A stretch of DNA of 64,000 bases from Myxocyprinus asiaticus (lineage: Eukaryota; Chordata; Actinopteri; Cypriniformes; Catostomidae), in contig NC_059385.1 of the NCBI RefSeq assembly GCF_019703515.2, positions 26,950,001 to 27,014,000 on the forward strand, in the 5' to 3' direction. The notes beneath the pieces are model-generated. The model was not told where the DNA came from, searched no databases, and saw only the letters and a list, made by a program, of their open reading frames with translations. This document shows positions 13,320-26,000 of this stretch, in pieces; within the stretch, counting starts at the first letter, position 1, and every line of letters begins with the position of its first letter. Position numbers and translations under genes: made by a program.

Positions 13320-16300
13320 TATATTTTTGGAAAGTAAATAGTGTAAATTTTGATTTGATGTTGACTTGAAACACAGTCAACTTCTGGTTGAGACCAATGT
13401 GATCAAATGTGTCAAGAGAAAAGGGAGTAAAACAGGAATGGAAATATGCTCAAACAGCCAAAAGCGGTTTAAACACTTGCTTCACTACCAAAGAACCTCA
13501 ACATTGTCCTGTATTTTCAGTTCCTTCTCTTTTTCTCAGCCGTTCAAAAACACAGAAATCGTTCTTTCAAGCACCCTCTCACTCTCTCTTCCTCTCTTTC
13601 CTTTTATCTTCTCATGTCGTTTCAGTTCCCATTCACCCCTCACAGCTAAGCCCCCCCCCCAAGCCCCCGTGGGAACTCCAGAGCTAATGCCAGTGCAGCA
13701 TCTGCGATACAGAGAACTGCGTCTAGCTGCCAGTCTCACTTCTAAAAAAGGCTCAGCAGTTATCTGATGCTGCCGTATGATGATGGTTTCAAGTAAATGC
13801 AGAAAGTTGACCTCTGTGGTTTGGATGACATCTGTGGAGCAACGTTTGTGGAGAGTTTTTTAGCACTGAAATCAGAGAAATGCCAGGGACAAAGGATTGG
13901 CTCTGTGAGTCCAAATCAATGACACAGTTATGGAATGGTATGAGTTGAAATCATACGAGTAACATGGTAATGTGTGAGGGATTGTACGGTGTGTCTAAAT
14001 ACCAGATCGAGGAGTGGAACTCCATATGAAGAACACAGGGTTGGCTTCAAGGAATCATAATCAAGAGGAGCAAAACAAATTAGTGGTGTTTTCCGAGGCA
14101 GGCATCACTATTGCTTATGCTTACGAATAATGGACTTTGGCATGTATCTCGCATTGGTTGTGCACCAGCTATGAACTTTACCTCAGACTGTGCTGGGCTG
14201 CATTTCCCGATAATGCTGGATCTTAGCTTATTTCCAATTATGATATATTATGTTTAGATTGCTTTATATCACCATAAAATGCATTATTTCTACATAAAAT
14301 ACGTTAACTACAAATAGGACACAGCCTAAATAAATGTGAATGAGCGAACAAGTAAGTGATGAATTCGCTCACTAATGACACAGTGCACAATATAGGGAAT
14401 AGGGAGCAATTTTAGACTGTTCTGAGGGGAACTAACCACTTAAAAGCTAAAAGCCTGTTGATTAAAATGATCTGATTACAACAGTCGCAAAAACATAACA
14501 TATTCTTGTGAATGCAAGCGGAGCTGCCTCCATTCTGCTGTCTCTCTCATTGAAAATTAACAGGCAACTTGCAGGATTACAACATACAGTACCACGTAAA
14601 ACTACCTTTATACGTTACTAATAGATACGTTTTTAATTGTATGACCTGGCTGGATTATTTGGGCCTTATGTGTCTGCACAGGGCATATTTTTTTCTGCCA
14701 TGAATATAAGCCAATCCTCCTTAGTCCAAATTGCTTCTGTGACTCTAGTGCTCAATTCGGTTGCATGTCTGTGCTGTCTGAATTAAGAACGTGCAGTAAA
14801 AATGTGTAATCTTTTTTCTGCATATTTTTGAAAATAATTATGAATTGTTCTAAAATAATAAAATCCAATCCAATCAAATTGTGACCAAATTTCAGATTTC
14901 ATAACGCATTTAGGAAATCATTAGGTAAAGAATCGTAATCGAATCTTTGCGAGTGCAAATATGTAAACCCATAGTATTTTATAATAATTAATGAGTTAAC
15001 AGCTTAATTTAAAACTAGTCTATGTAAACATCTTTTGCAAAAGTCTGTTTGTTAAAAGATGAAATGACCTTATCATTTGGTAACAGACTGCCCAGGGCAG
15101 TAAATCCAATAATAATTGCAATTCTTATTTCGAAATATTTCTTCCTCAAATGTACTAAAAGAATTGTTAAGGAAGTGGAAACGCTAACAGGAATCAGAAT
15201 CAGAACCGGAATAGTTAAATTCCTTAATATTCCCATCACTACTCTTTCCTTTTCTACTTGCGCTTCCCAAAAATGCACTTAACATGAAAGAACGAGAATA
15301 CGCTTTATGTGCTACTTAAGTATTGCTGTCTGTTTGTGAAGTGCTGAAATGTTACCTAGAATCTCTCATCAAATGCTCATAACTTCATTACAGCTTTTTA
15401 CGCAAATTTATGAATAGATACAATTTACCTTGGTAATGAAATGTATAGTTGTTTTCTTAAATAATCTACTTAATTTACGATGTTTTCATGATCTACCTAG
15501 GCTTACAATGCAAAGATATCAAGACAATATTTACGTATTAAGTATGGTATCATTCATGTCTGTACCACAGTTGATGCGGGATCAGTTACTTACCAAGTAT
15601 GATCAATAGTTATAATGATGCTTGCCATGGCTAAAGCCATTTCAGATTTAAAAACCTTTTAAATGCACAAAAATCTGAGAAAAGAGAAAGTATTACACAA
15701 ATATGGCACATCAAGTTATATCAGGTTTTGATATATCAGGTTTTGTGTCTCGTGGCCGAGGGCGATGTGGCAAGTTTGAATATGTGGACCTGCAAAATGA
15801 GATACAAGATTCTATTCTTTGCACAAAGATGTGGAATATATGAACCACTTTAATGATACTTTTATGTTCTTTTTGGAGCTTGACAGCCCAATCTCCATTC
15901 ACTTTCACTGTATGGAAAAACAGCTTACAGGACAATTTGCTAAACTTCTCCTTTCGTGTTTGAAAAAATTTGGAAAGACATTAGTTAATTATGGGCAAAA
16001 TATTTCTTATAACATTAACTGCATCCATGTGTGTCTGTAAATTGTTAACAGTAATTTTAGAGAATATGTTAGGTATATTCCTGACAGAAAGCATGACTTG
16101 CTACTGATCTCAGCTTTAATCCATTCAGCAGTCTAGTCAGTGTGGTGACACACATTTGAACTCAGCTTAACTAGGAGCCTAGCTTAAACCTGGTGTAGAC
16201 AGAGGAATTCACTGGAAAAGCCATTGATAAAGCAATGAGAAAAGAGAGAGTGAGACAGATAGATTGCGGGACAGAAAGAGAGGGGATTATGGCGGGACAG

Positions 16301-16550
16301 GCAGAGGAGAGGTTAATGATTGACAATGAGTATCAATGGGCCACACAGTGGACTCACAGGGGCTTCAGGAATGCCTCTCACCACAGAACCGGGGGGGCAA
16401 GTCATCCAGCCACTGTTAATCAAAGGACTTTACAATCAGATAACAAAAGGGTTAACTTAGCATGGGTGGGCTTCCACATACCAGCCCTGGGGTGCACCTT
16501 CAAAACAGCCTTTTGAACCCCCTTCCCTTTTCCTGCTATCACAGATTACT
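13320..16550. other. No gene recognised
   Basis: AT-rich sequence with no coding signature on either strand. The frames at 13366-13767 are Ser/Phe/Pro-rich low-complexity frames. A short stretch at 14088 (GAGGCAGGCATCACTATTGC) belongs to a small dispersed repeat also seen at 428 and 40.7 kb. Confidence 0.5.
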
Positions 16551-16553
16551 TCT

Positions 16554-18065
16554 CAGTGTTGGGGGTAACACGTGTTATGTAATCAGATACATTTTTTGAG
16601 TAACGAGTAAAGTAACGCAATATTTTTTTTATTTTAGACCTTAATAGCGGAGTTACTTTTTAAATAAAGTAACACGTTGCTTTTGTACACATCTACTGTC
16701 CATGTATTGCGAGAAATCAGGAGTAAAAGTGTGCAAACTTCGGGGAGGAGACGTAGTGCATGATGGGCATTGTAGTTCTATAGAGTCTGAGGCCAGACAT
16801 TATTTAGCAGAGATGAGTCACTTCTATTAAAATGAATGGGAGAAATTGGAACAGCCAACCAAGAAACTCTAGCACCCAACAGTCAATTAATGTAGAAAGG
16901 AAGTCCCAACTTGAATGTGTCTGATAATAAAGAATATTTTTCACTTAAGTCAGTGCACGCTTGTTTCGAGTTGATCCACGGTGCATACGGACACCACTGG
17001 TTGATCGCACACAACTTCAAAGACGCATTTTGATACAACTTGAATGGAATAATTTTTAGTGCTACCAAAATGTCATAAAAACGGTTTATTTCATGAACCA
17101 AACTACTTGTTTATTATAAAACAAAAATGTAGAAACTTTTTAGAAACTAAGACATTTTCTCTGCATACACAATCGATGTAGAACGTTGCTCGGTACCACC
17201 GATCCAGAGTCAGCTTTTCTCATCCCATTCTCCCAGTTGTAACACAGAGCAGTTCGTCTGCATAAGTCAGTGAATTGAGTATATCACCCTGTGTATCATG
17301 TCATGGACAGTGGAAGGCTAGTCTTATAATCCCTCTGCCTAAACGTGTTTAGATTGTTTTTAATGTAGTGTGTATTTTAAACACGAATCAATCGCGTTTT
17401 ATTCAACCGAAAGTTGACCTCATATTACGTGAAAACACGCAATTTACCATGATTGTATAGCTAATGCGCATGCGTGCTAGTGAGTTGATTGACAGGCGGT
17501 GTCTGTATCTAAAAGATGATTGGCTCTTTACATGTTAGATTGGTATTCCTCACTGAATTTTATCCTGACTTTTGAAAAACATCTTAAGTTGAGTCTGACA
17601 GTGTCGATGGGCACAGCACATGATGACATACTGTAAATGATGCGGGGTCAAGTGTTGGACTTTGCTGCTTTAGGTAAGACAGTGGTTATTCTTCATTATT
17701 CATATTGGATGCCATGTTGATGGAAAAACAAATCATGCATATTCATGTTATTGATTCTTTATTATAAATATGATGTGAAGTCCTACTTTCTAAATATCTG
17801 TTTGTTTACTATGTTGTTTTGACATGAGTGTTGTACAGTAGCTAGAATGACCTGTAATGTCTCTTGTATGCAATGCATGGCATATTGGTATGGAATGCAT
17901 AGCATAGCTGAAGAGAAAGTGGCTGTGAGAAAAAAGTAACGCAAAAATAACGCAAAAGTAACGCTTTACTTTTCATAAAACTTTACTTTTTAATTAAGTT
18001 ACTTGTTTTAGGAGTAGCGCAATATTCTAACAAGTTACTTTTAAAAGTAACATTACCCAACACTG
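16554..18065. mobile_element. hAT-like non-autonomous element
   Basis: The ends are CAGTGTTGGG at 16554 and CCCAACACTG ending at 18065. Next to them are degenerate stretches rich in AAGTAACG/TTACTTTT motifs, common in fish hAT elements with this terminus. There is no transposase frame. The flanking 8-mers (TTACTTCT and TTCATTAC) do not match, so the target-site duplication is lost or the borders are slightly off. Confidence 0.7.
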
Positions 18066-19254
18066 TTCATTACACCTCACCTTCACATTCCAACACTTCC
18101 GTCTTATTCAGACCTTAAAAATCCTGCCGTTCTGTCCATGCTAAAAAAATAAACAGCTTAAACCAGCCTAAGATAGTTTGATGGTCTTAGCTAGTTTAAG
18201 ATAGTCTTGGCTGGTTTTAGCTGTTCTCCCAACCTGACCAGCAGGTTATCGGATAAAACCTTTTTAAAACCAGCTAACTAGCCTGGCCAGGCTGGGAGAC
18301 CAGTTAAGAACAGCAAACCAGATTAGGCTGGTTTAAAAGTTGTTACATTACCAATTTTTTTTTTTAAAGAACCTGAAATGATTCTGTGCCTGATGTGTGC
18401 GAATATAGCATGTGAATCAATTAGCCCAAGTTTAAATATTCAGCATATTATAATATTTTCGACTGAAAATGCTAAATAAATAACTTTAGAAGGGTATACG
18501 TTAATAAATTCTAAATACTTGACACCGCAAACAGGGTTTGCACACTTTCAAGACTTTTCCGCAATCTTTCCAGTCATTTGTGATTACTGAATAAAGATTT
18601 TGAAAAACATTTTGATTCAGACTGACTCGCTAATGAATCTGCTATAACTGATTCACTGAAAAGAACAGACTCAAAAGAACAATCTGCTCAAAAATTGGGC
18701 ATGACTATGGCAACAGGCCGCTTAAATTTTATTGACCAGCCTAGGAGACCAGCTAAGACCAGAATGCCTGCTTTGGCTGGTTTAAACGTTGTTTTATTTA
18801 TTTTTTCTCAGGGGTCTCTGTGCATTTTACCAACATTTTTGAAAGAACTTGAACTTATTCTGTGCCTGATGTGTGCAAATATAGCACGCGAATCAATTAG
18901 CCTGCTAAGTTTACATATTCAACGTAATCCAATGTTTTCTATTCGAAATCGATAATGCCATTTGATAACTGTTGAAGGATATATATGCAATATTATTATT
19001 TTTGACACCACAAAAAGGGTCTGCACATTTCCATGACTTTTTCACAATCTTTCCAGTAATTTCTGATGACTGGATAAGGAACATTTTTGATTCAGACTGA
19101 TTTACTCATGAATCCGTTTTGACTGATTTATCAAAGAGAACAGACTCAGCAAAAAAACAAATTACAAAATTATACATTTTTGACATCACAAACAGGGTTC
19201 GCACATATTCAAGACTTTTCCACAGTAATCAGAAATGATTCACTGGATTCAGAC

Positions 19255-20116
19255 TAGGGATGTCACTTTTCAGACATTTTCATAACCGATCGTCGTGGAA
19301 ATAAACGATCAATTAATCGTTAACGATAATGTCGCAAAACGCATGTGAAGGACTCTAAATAATGTGTGCATTTAGCCTATTGTTTAAATATAATTTAAAT
19401 TATTACACTTAAGAAATGCACGTATTGGCATTTCCCTATTAAAATATTCTTAGTTCAGTGTATTTAAATACATTTAGGCAATGTTTAGTACGAATTTGTG
19501 ACTTGTTTAATTACCGTTAATGAATTACTGTTAAAAATAACATATATATATATATATATATATCACTTGATACATATTTGAGTTCATTAAAACTTCACGT
19601 TGTGGATCATGGGATATTTCGGATCTTTGGACGTATTTTTTTTATTAGAAATTAAGTCAAATCATAACGTGCTGCATAAACACAGTACATGTTCATACAA
19701 ATTCTCTGGTGATAGTGTGATATCAGCTGCATGTGCCTTCATGCTTTCCCGGCGATCGCTGACGTAGTTGTAGGTTGGGATAAAACAAGGCAATCAGCAG
19801 TGCTTGTTGTCATGTTGTACTTTCATGGTGTGTGCAGAAAATATTAATGTTCATTTATAGACATTGTTTACTTTGAGCCCACTTGATCTCTGACTGTGCG
19901 TTTGTAGGGCTCTACTTCTGTGAACCGATTAAGACATAACATGAAATGTGCAGGCGGCCTCTAGCGGTGGATGACTGTATAGACAGCCTTATCAACGTCT
20001 GCTGACATAATTAAAAATGCATGTGTCCTGAAATTAATTAATCGACGACCTATAAGCTTAATCGATCAAATTATTAACGAAAATTCATCGATTTTCAATA
20101 ATCATTAATATCCCTA
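19255..20116. mobile_element. hAT-like MITE with exact 8-bp target duplication
   Basis: Ends TAGGGATGTC... and ...TATCCCTA, flanked on both sides by ATTCAGAC (19247-19254 and 20117-20124). The terminal regions hold complementary AATCGAT/ATCGATT-rich stretches. It is 862 bp with no coding potential. The 8-bp duplication points to a hAT-type transposase acting in trans. Confidence 0.88.
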
Positions 20117-20174
20117 ATTCAGACTGATTCTCTAATGAATCTGCTTTGACTGATTCATTGAAAAGAACAGACTC

Positions 20175-20604
20175 GGGGGCCTGGGTAGCTCAGTGGTAAA
20201 AGACGCTGGCTACCAGCCCTGGAGTTCGCTAGTTCACTAGTTCGAATCCCAGGGTGTGCTGAGTGACTCCAGCCAGGTCTCCTAAGCAAACAAATTGGCC
20301 CGGTTGCTAGTGAGGGTAGAGTCACAGGGGGTAACCTCCTCGTGGTCATTATAATGTGGTTCGTTCTCAGTGGGGCGCGTGGTGAGTTGAGCGTGGATGC
20401 CATGAAGCCTCCACACGCGCTATGTCTCCGTGGCAATGCGCTCAACAAGCTACGTGATAAGATGCGCAGGTTGGCGGACTCAGACGCGGAGGCAGCTGGG
20501 ATTCGTCCTCCGCCACCCGGATTGAGGCGAATCACTACACAACCACGAGGACTTAAAAGCGCATTGGGCATTCCAAATAAAATATTTTAAAAAAATTTAA
20601 AAAA
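20175..20604 (+). mobile_element. tRNA-derived SINE, copy 4 (best preserved)
   Basis: The head has an A-box-like TGGGTAGCTCAGTGG and a B-box AGTTCGAATCC. A body of roughly 330 bp and an A-rich tail follow. Target-site duplication AAAAGAACAGACTC is at 20161-20174 and 20605-20618 with no mismatch, which suggests recent insertion. It splits the third unit of the 478-bp tandem repeat. Confidence 0.95.
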
Positions 20605-21912
20605 AAAAGAACAGACTCAAAAAACAATTGGATTAAAAATTAGACCTCACTTTGGCAATAGCACAAAAGCAATATCTAGCCAATTAAATATTTTAGAGCA
20701 GAGCATAAAAAGAAAAATGTTTACTAACTATATAAATTGTCATGACTTTTGCATTACTTTTAGGGTTTTATTATTTTCCAGGATGTTTGCAGGTCTGGAA
20801 AACACAGTTTTGACATTTACATTTACAGGTTTTATATAACCATGGAAGCATAAAAGAAATATATAACACATTCAAAAAATAACCACATAAACTATATGAA
20901 ATATATTACACTATACTATTCACACTGAAGTACTGCTTGATTATGACAATATTTAAATGATCAGCTACAACAGGAAGCTACCCCTTAGGGTCCCATGGAG
21001 ATTGTATTCTGTGGGTGGATTGAATCTTGCACGACACTGGTACATTTTGTTCAGGAAAGCACAAAGACAGCAAATGTGGAGGTGGATGAGACCTCGGGCA
21101 ACAAATGGTGGAATGCTACAGATCAGGATGGGAGCAGGTGGCCACCCGCTCAGGAAAGGTAGGTGGCCACAAAACTGACACATCTGTGGAAACAACCACC
21201 CATGTGGAGCTTAAACGATCCATGTCTGGAATTCTGCATCAGCAGTGTTCTCTGGAGGTGTGAATTTGGTGTGGTAGAAAGTCTTATGAGTGGTACGAGG
21301 TGTGCTGTGAATGATGTGTGCAGAATGGTGTAGTCACGGAGTTGTTTGGATGCCTTGGATTAACAGTTATGACATAAACAATAATAGGTTGCACTTAGTA
21401 TTATAAAATAAACAGATCATCCGAAAATTTTAATTCCATCATTTATTCACCCTTGTGTCATTCCAGACCTGTTTAACTTTATTTGAATATGAGAAAAATA
21501 CAAAGCTAAACGTAACCAAATACTTTGCACAAGCATAAAACACTAAACTTTCAAGCATATAACTGACCTTAATGATGCCTGTATAAATGTATGCATGTAT
21601 GAATCATCAAATCTTTGGCAAAGTAAACCCTTTTTATAGTTTCAATTGCAGTCTTGAATCTCAAAATCACAGGTAATAAATAACCATAGACCTGCGGTGG
21701 AGCCGGAGGTGCAGCTCTAATAGAGATCAGGTAATACAGCAGGAATGAGTCAGCAGCTATCTGCCTCTATCTCTCTCTTTGTCTTACACCCTAGTCTGTC
21801 TCAGCCTTTGTTTTTCTACATCTTATCTCTCCACCTGTGCTCTCTAGCAGTTATCTCTCTCTTTCATCAGACTTCTTTCTCAGCAAACCATTCCAATCTT
21901 TATTTATTTAAA

Positions 21913-22195
21913 TTTCAGTGCGTGACTCCTTCCTGATCGTTTGTGCTATGGACATGAATGATACCTCAAATAGTGCGGCTTGTTGAGGAGAGGTGCAGTA
22001 TTACTTTTCTAAGTGATCAGACATTGCATGTTTGCCTGTTGGATGATAAAATACAGAAAGAAATCACACAGACTTTAAGTCGTATCTAGGGAACAGAACG
22101 TCATAGAAACTTGAGGGTGAGCTTTTTGGAGTTGGGCCAGTAAGCCACCACCCCGCATCCAAACAAAACACCCTTGCAACCACATGACATTGGTT
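21913..22195. repeat. Unclassified dispersed repeat, copy B
   Basis: ATGGACATGAATGATACCTC, TTGTTGAGGAGAGGTGCAGT, AAGTGATCAGAC and GTATCTAGGGAACAGAA match copy A at 480-1200. Not named. Confidence 0.7.
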
Positions 22196-22705
22196 GCAAT
22201 ATTGTTTATTAGCCATAACATAAATAATCATCGGCTCTCTGTACCAGCCAAAGATTTCGAAAACAGTGCATTCTTGCTCGTAACCATGCCCCTATTTTAT
22301 CCTCTTTACTCTCTCCGTCTGTTTGTGCCCTATAATTTCTCCATCCCTCCATTAATTGCTTATTTCCTTATCCAAATCCATTGTCCAAATTCCGATCATC
22401 ACTTATGTGAGAGGAAATGCCTAAAGCACAGAAGAGACACTGTGCCTCCTGCTCTTGTTCAAGCGAATACCGCAGTGGCACCTCAAGCCAATGATTCACA
22501 GGAGAAGTGTCTCCAGAGAAGCCCTCTATCTCCTGGAGCTTCCTTCCTGCCTCACAACTCTTACGTCTGATGATAAGACACAAATGCTTTGAGACAATGT
22601 CATTCAAGTTCTGCCTGATAAGGGCATTTGAAAGTTGAGAAAAGCAATAGTTCACTATGACAGATGTGGTCACCATGAAATGTCATTGTGTGGAGTGAGT
22701 CAAGA

Positions 22706-22817
22706 TTATTCAAAAACTCTCCTTTTGTATTCCACGGAAAAAATAACAGCATACGGGTTTGGGACAAGGATGAGCAAATAATGACAATTTTTCATTTTTG
22801 GGTGAACTATCCCTTTA
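22706..22817 (-). repeat. Terminal fragment of a foldback MITE
   Basis: Ends in TTTTTGGGTGAACTATCCCT at 22797-22816, the same terminus as the element at 37863-38577. It lies just downstream of the last EXD3 exon seen. Confidence 0.7.
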
Positions 22818-22905
22818 AAAGTGTCAATAAAAGTAAGCATTCCTTTTAAAAGAGGACACGTACAGACATACAGCATATATTTGTTTATAGCCACACACAA
22901 CTGAC

Positions 22906-23037
22906 CTGGCATCGACTAAAGATGTCCGCAGGGGTGAGGTGGATGTGGAAGTGTCTGAGAACGTACACAGCCTGGTCACGTGCCTTTTCTGAGCAGTCCA
23001 ATGTCAAACAGCGGCCCTCTCCCACTTGTGACCTTAA
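22906..23037 (-). CDS. exd3: EXD3 visible exon 16 (last coding exon seen)
   Basis: A 44-codon exon with acceptor TGTGTGTAG and donor GTCAGT. It encodes LRSQVGEGRCLTLDCSEKAR and VLRHFHIHLTPADIFSRCQ. A clean donor follows, so at least one more exon should lie at lower coordinates. In other vertebrates the next residues hold the rest of the cysteine cluster. No such exon was recognised down to position 1. Confidence 0.92.
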
Positions 23038-26000
23038 CTACACACAAACATACACATGCATGCACAAATAAATTCACTATAGAGAAGCTTTGTTAAGCAG
23101 ACTGTGTGTGTGAGTGTGTGTGTCTCTAAATATGTTAAAAACACACTTACAGTTTGGTAGGGCTGACCTGCAGTTAGAATGATGCGACCTTCGGCACGGG
23201 CCAGCTGAAGAAGGGGAATATAACATCTATGACTGCAAATACATTACTTATGTAACTATATTTATGAGGTTAGTTGATTTAGGTATTGCTTTGATATGAG
23301 AAATTAAATGTCAACAGTCCGCTCAGTGACCGACTGATGCATAATGCACATAAAATAATTCCACACTTGTGAAAATCGTAAGTTGCAATGAGATTGCCTG
23401 ACTGTAACTATATTTGCAGAAGTCTTGGTGCACAGGTTTTTATCAGTCCGTCGGAGAACAAAATAGTGTTTTATATGTACCAGGTTGACCTGCACACAAT
23501 CCGAGTGCTTATGTGTAGCTAATCTTGTTCTGCCTAATTTTAACAGGTTCATGGATTCAAATGTTTTTTTTATTAAAGTGTTTTGTAGCATTCAGATATT
23601 AATGAGCAGAACTGTGCATTCTTCTTTGTTTTCTGTCTGTGAAATAATCAGTACTTATTTCTATTTGACAGACAAAAATTCTGATTAAATTGTCAGTCTG
23701 CACATTTTCCGTAAATTTTTTTGCTATTAGTCTGCAATTGTGGAATCATGTTTGTCAGTTAAGCCCACCCCTTAAAACGAAGAGGAACTGGTGTTGGTTA
23801 TTTTACTCGTCTAAGTGGGTGGTTCTTGGCCAGAATAAGCTTTATTGAACCTTCAAGTCATAAGTCTGGTTATGTGAGGCTACTGAAATTGAGATCTGAA
23901 TCCAAGAGCACACCAACATATGATTTCCATTTTATATTTAATTCAAGGATAATCTATGGGGCTGTGGTTGCTTGAAAAAACAGCAAGATAGATCTGGGTG
24001 TCGTCTGCCTAGCAGACTACTTTTGTTATTTTGCAAAATTTAGACTTGTGGGAGCATATACAGGTGAAACAGGAGAGGCCCTAGGACAGAGCCTTGGGAG
24101 ACACCACGTCATGTACGTCCACTCAGAATCACAGTCGCCACAGTCTCAGAGAGTACGGTCTACATTACAAATCACGTGTAACTAAAATGAGGTTCACAAT
24201 CACATATCAACAGGTGTCTTATTGACTCACCTCTGCCGCTACTTTATGGTCATCCGTGTTTTCCAGCATCTTGACATCCACCCCCAGACAGCGTAGGAAA
24301 CGGCCCAGACCCTGCAGCATATTATCACAGACCACCCGCAGCTCCCGTGGGGTGATGATGGGCCCCTGGTACTCTGAATTCACCTTAATGCACTCATCCT
24401 CCCTGGAGTGGGGCTCATTCACCTTCTGTCGAGCCTGATGGCACAGTCCAACATCATGGGTGTAGACTGCTTTCTGATCTTTCTCTAAACTGTTCTACAG
24501 ATACTAATCCACTACAATGCATAAACAGATTTGACTAAATTTGAGTTTTAACCATTTAAGAGCCCATTAAATAGTTTGACGGGTGCACTTTTCTTTCCTG
24601 TGTTGATGTATTTCCTACTGAAAGAGGAAATTGTGGCAAAACATATCAGAAGGCTTGTTACCTTTTTAAATAGCCAATAGCCCTTAGTTTACATTTCACA
24701 GCCATGATTTGCTCCTTGCTAATGATAGGTTTGCATACACTCCAGCGTGCAAGATGAGTCAGCAATATATTTAATCTGCTTTCTCTGAAAATAATATATC
24801 TCATAAAAGTTTCATATTATCAACTTTTAGGTGTAAACTAGCATAAACATAGATACCCTAAAAGCTCAAAAGACATGGGGCCAAAGCCACAAAACTTCAA
24901 TTTTGATTTAAAGTTTATCATACATTACACATATAATATGCTGCGACTTTAAATAACAGACTATAAAATGAGCTTAAACAGCAAATAATTTTAATTATAC
25001 AGAATGTGACCCATGATATGTGAACCTCCCAAATATGGACAATTATGTGCCACATTTTAATTGGTCCCCTTAAATTAAAAAAATCATAAAAACTCTGCAT
25101 CCTCATTAGCTACTTTTATATTGAATTTTATAACCGTTACCATGACAACGGAGCAATTATAAGAACCACAGGCTCATAAAAATTGCAGTCAACACATGTA
25201 GTCCGAGCCAGGCGAACTGACCTCTCTTCTCTTTGACTGCTTGTTCTTGTCTTTAGGCTTCTTCTCCTGGCGGCTCTTGGCCTGTTGAGCAGAGGGGATG
25301 GAGCGGAGGTCCTCCGGCAGCCCGTAGGCCCTTGGGTCCTGGGAGAGGGTGAGGTAGACGTCCAGCAGGCAGAATGCATCAGTGGCTGAAGAAACAGAAA
25401 GAGAATGAGAAAGAAAGGGGAAACAGAAAGGGGGCAGCACCATAGTGTGATACAATAAAAAAAAAATACAGAGTGTCTATTTGCACCCCAGTGTAAATAG
25501 TATCTGCCACACAGTTCAGCTATTTGCACCCAAACTGTCTGGCGAAACAACAGGAATATACAACAAACTAGACAATGGGTTTCACTGCAGTGGCGTAGGG
25601 TGTAAAGACGGTGTGAATGTGTAGTGTCGTCCTAGCAAACGCGGTTCGAATCTGCATTTTGTCCCACTCTTTTTCCCATCCGATTTCCTGATTCAACTCT
25701 TAATACTTCCTTTAAGTTGGAGCGAGTGGCGCAGATGGTAGCGCACACGTCCAGGACACATATGTGAGCTGTTGGCTCACAGGGACCCGGGTTTGATTCC
25801 AGCTTGGGTCATTTCCTGATCTCCTTCCCCCATCCCTATCCCCTGCTTTCCTGTCTCTCTACACTGCCCTATAAAAATTACAAAAAATAAATAAATAAAA
25901 AACTTCCTTTAATACTACTTATAATAATAGATAAAAATGAATATAAATGTTGATTTCATCACAGTGATTTGGTCATGGTGAATGTCGAGGAGTGCAGAAA

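Larger units (their letters stand above)
18290..20640. repeat. Tandem array of a roughly 478-bp unit, three units, invaded twice
   Basis: The block TTCTGTGCCTGATGTGTG recurs at about 18380 and 18858. The block GGGTTTGCACAC/GGGTCTGCACAT/GGGTTCGCACAT recurs at about 18532, 19016 and 19195. GATTCAGACTGA...GAACAGACTC also recurs. Units 1 and 2 are about 478 bp apart. Unit 3 is shortened and split by a hAT MITE (19255-20116) and a SINE (20175-20604). Imperfect ACCAGC/GCTGGT palindromes lie at the unit starts (18140-18340 and 18735-18790). Confidence 0.8.
20620..22900. other. Region downstream of the last EXD3 exon seen; no coding exon recognised
   Basis: The missing EXD3 C-terminal exon(s) should lie here or further left, but no frame matches a CxxC zinc-ribbon or the family C-terminus. 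It contains repeat copy B and a MITE end. Confidence 0.5.

Noticed and set aside
20175..20260. Possible tRNA gene (A and B boxes)
   Set aside because: It is the head of a SINE with a body, A-rich tail and target duplication, and five other copies occur in the window. It does not fold as a full tRNA.
20957..21195. Overlapping plus and minus frames of 73-76 codons
   Set aside because: No similarity to the EXD3 C-terminus or any known family, and no splice sites in a usable phase.
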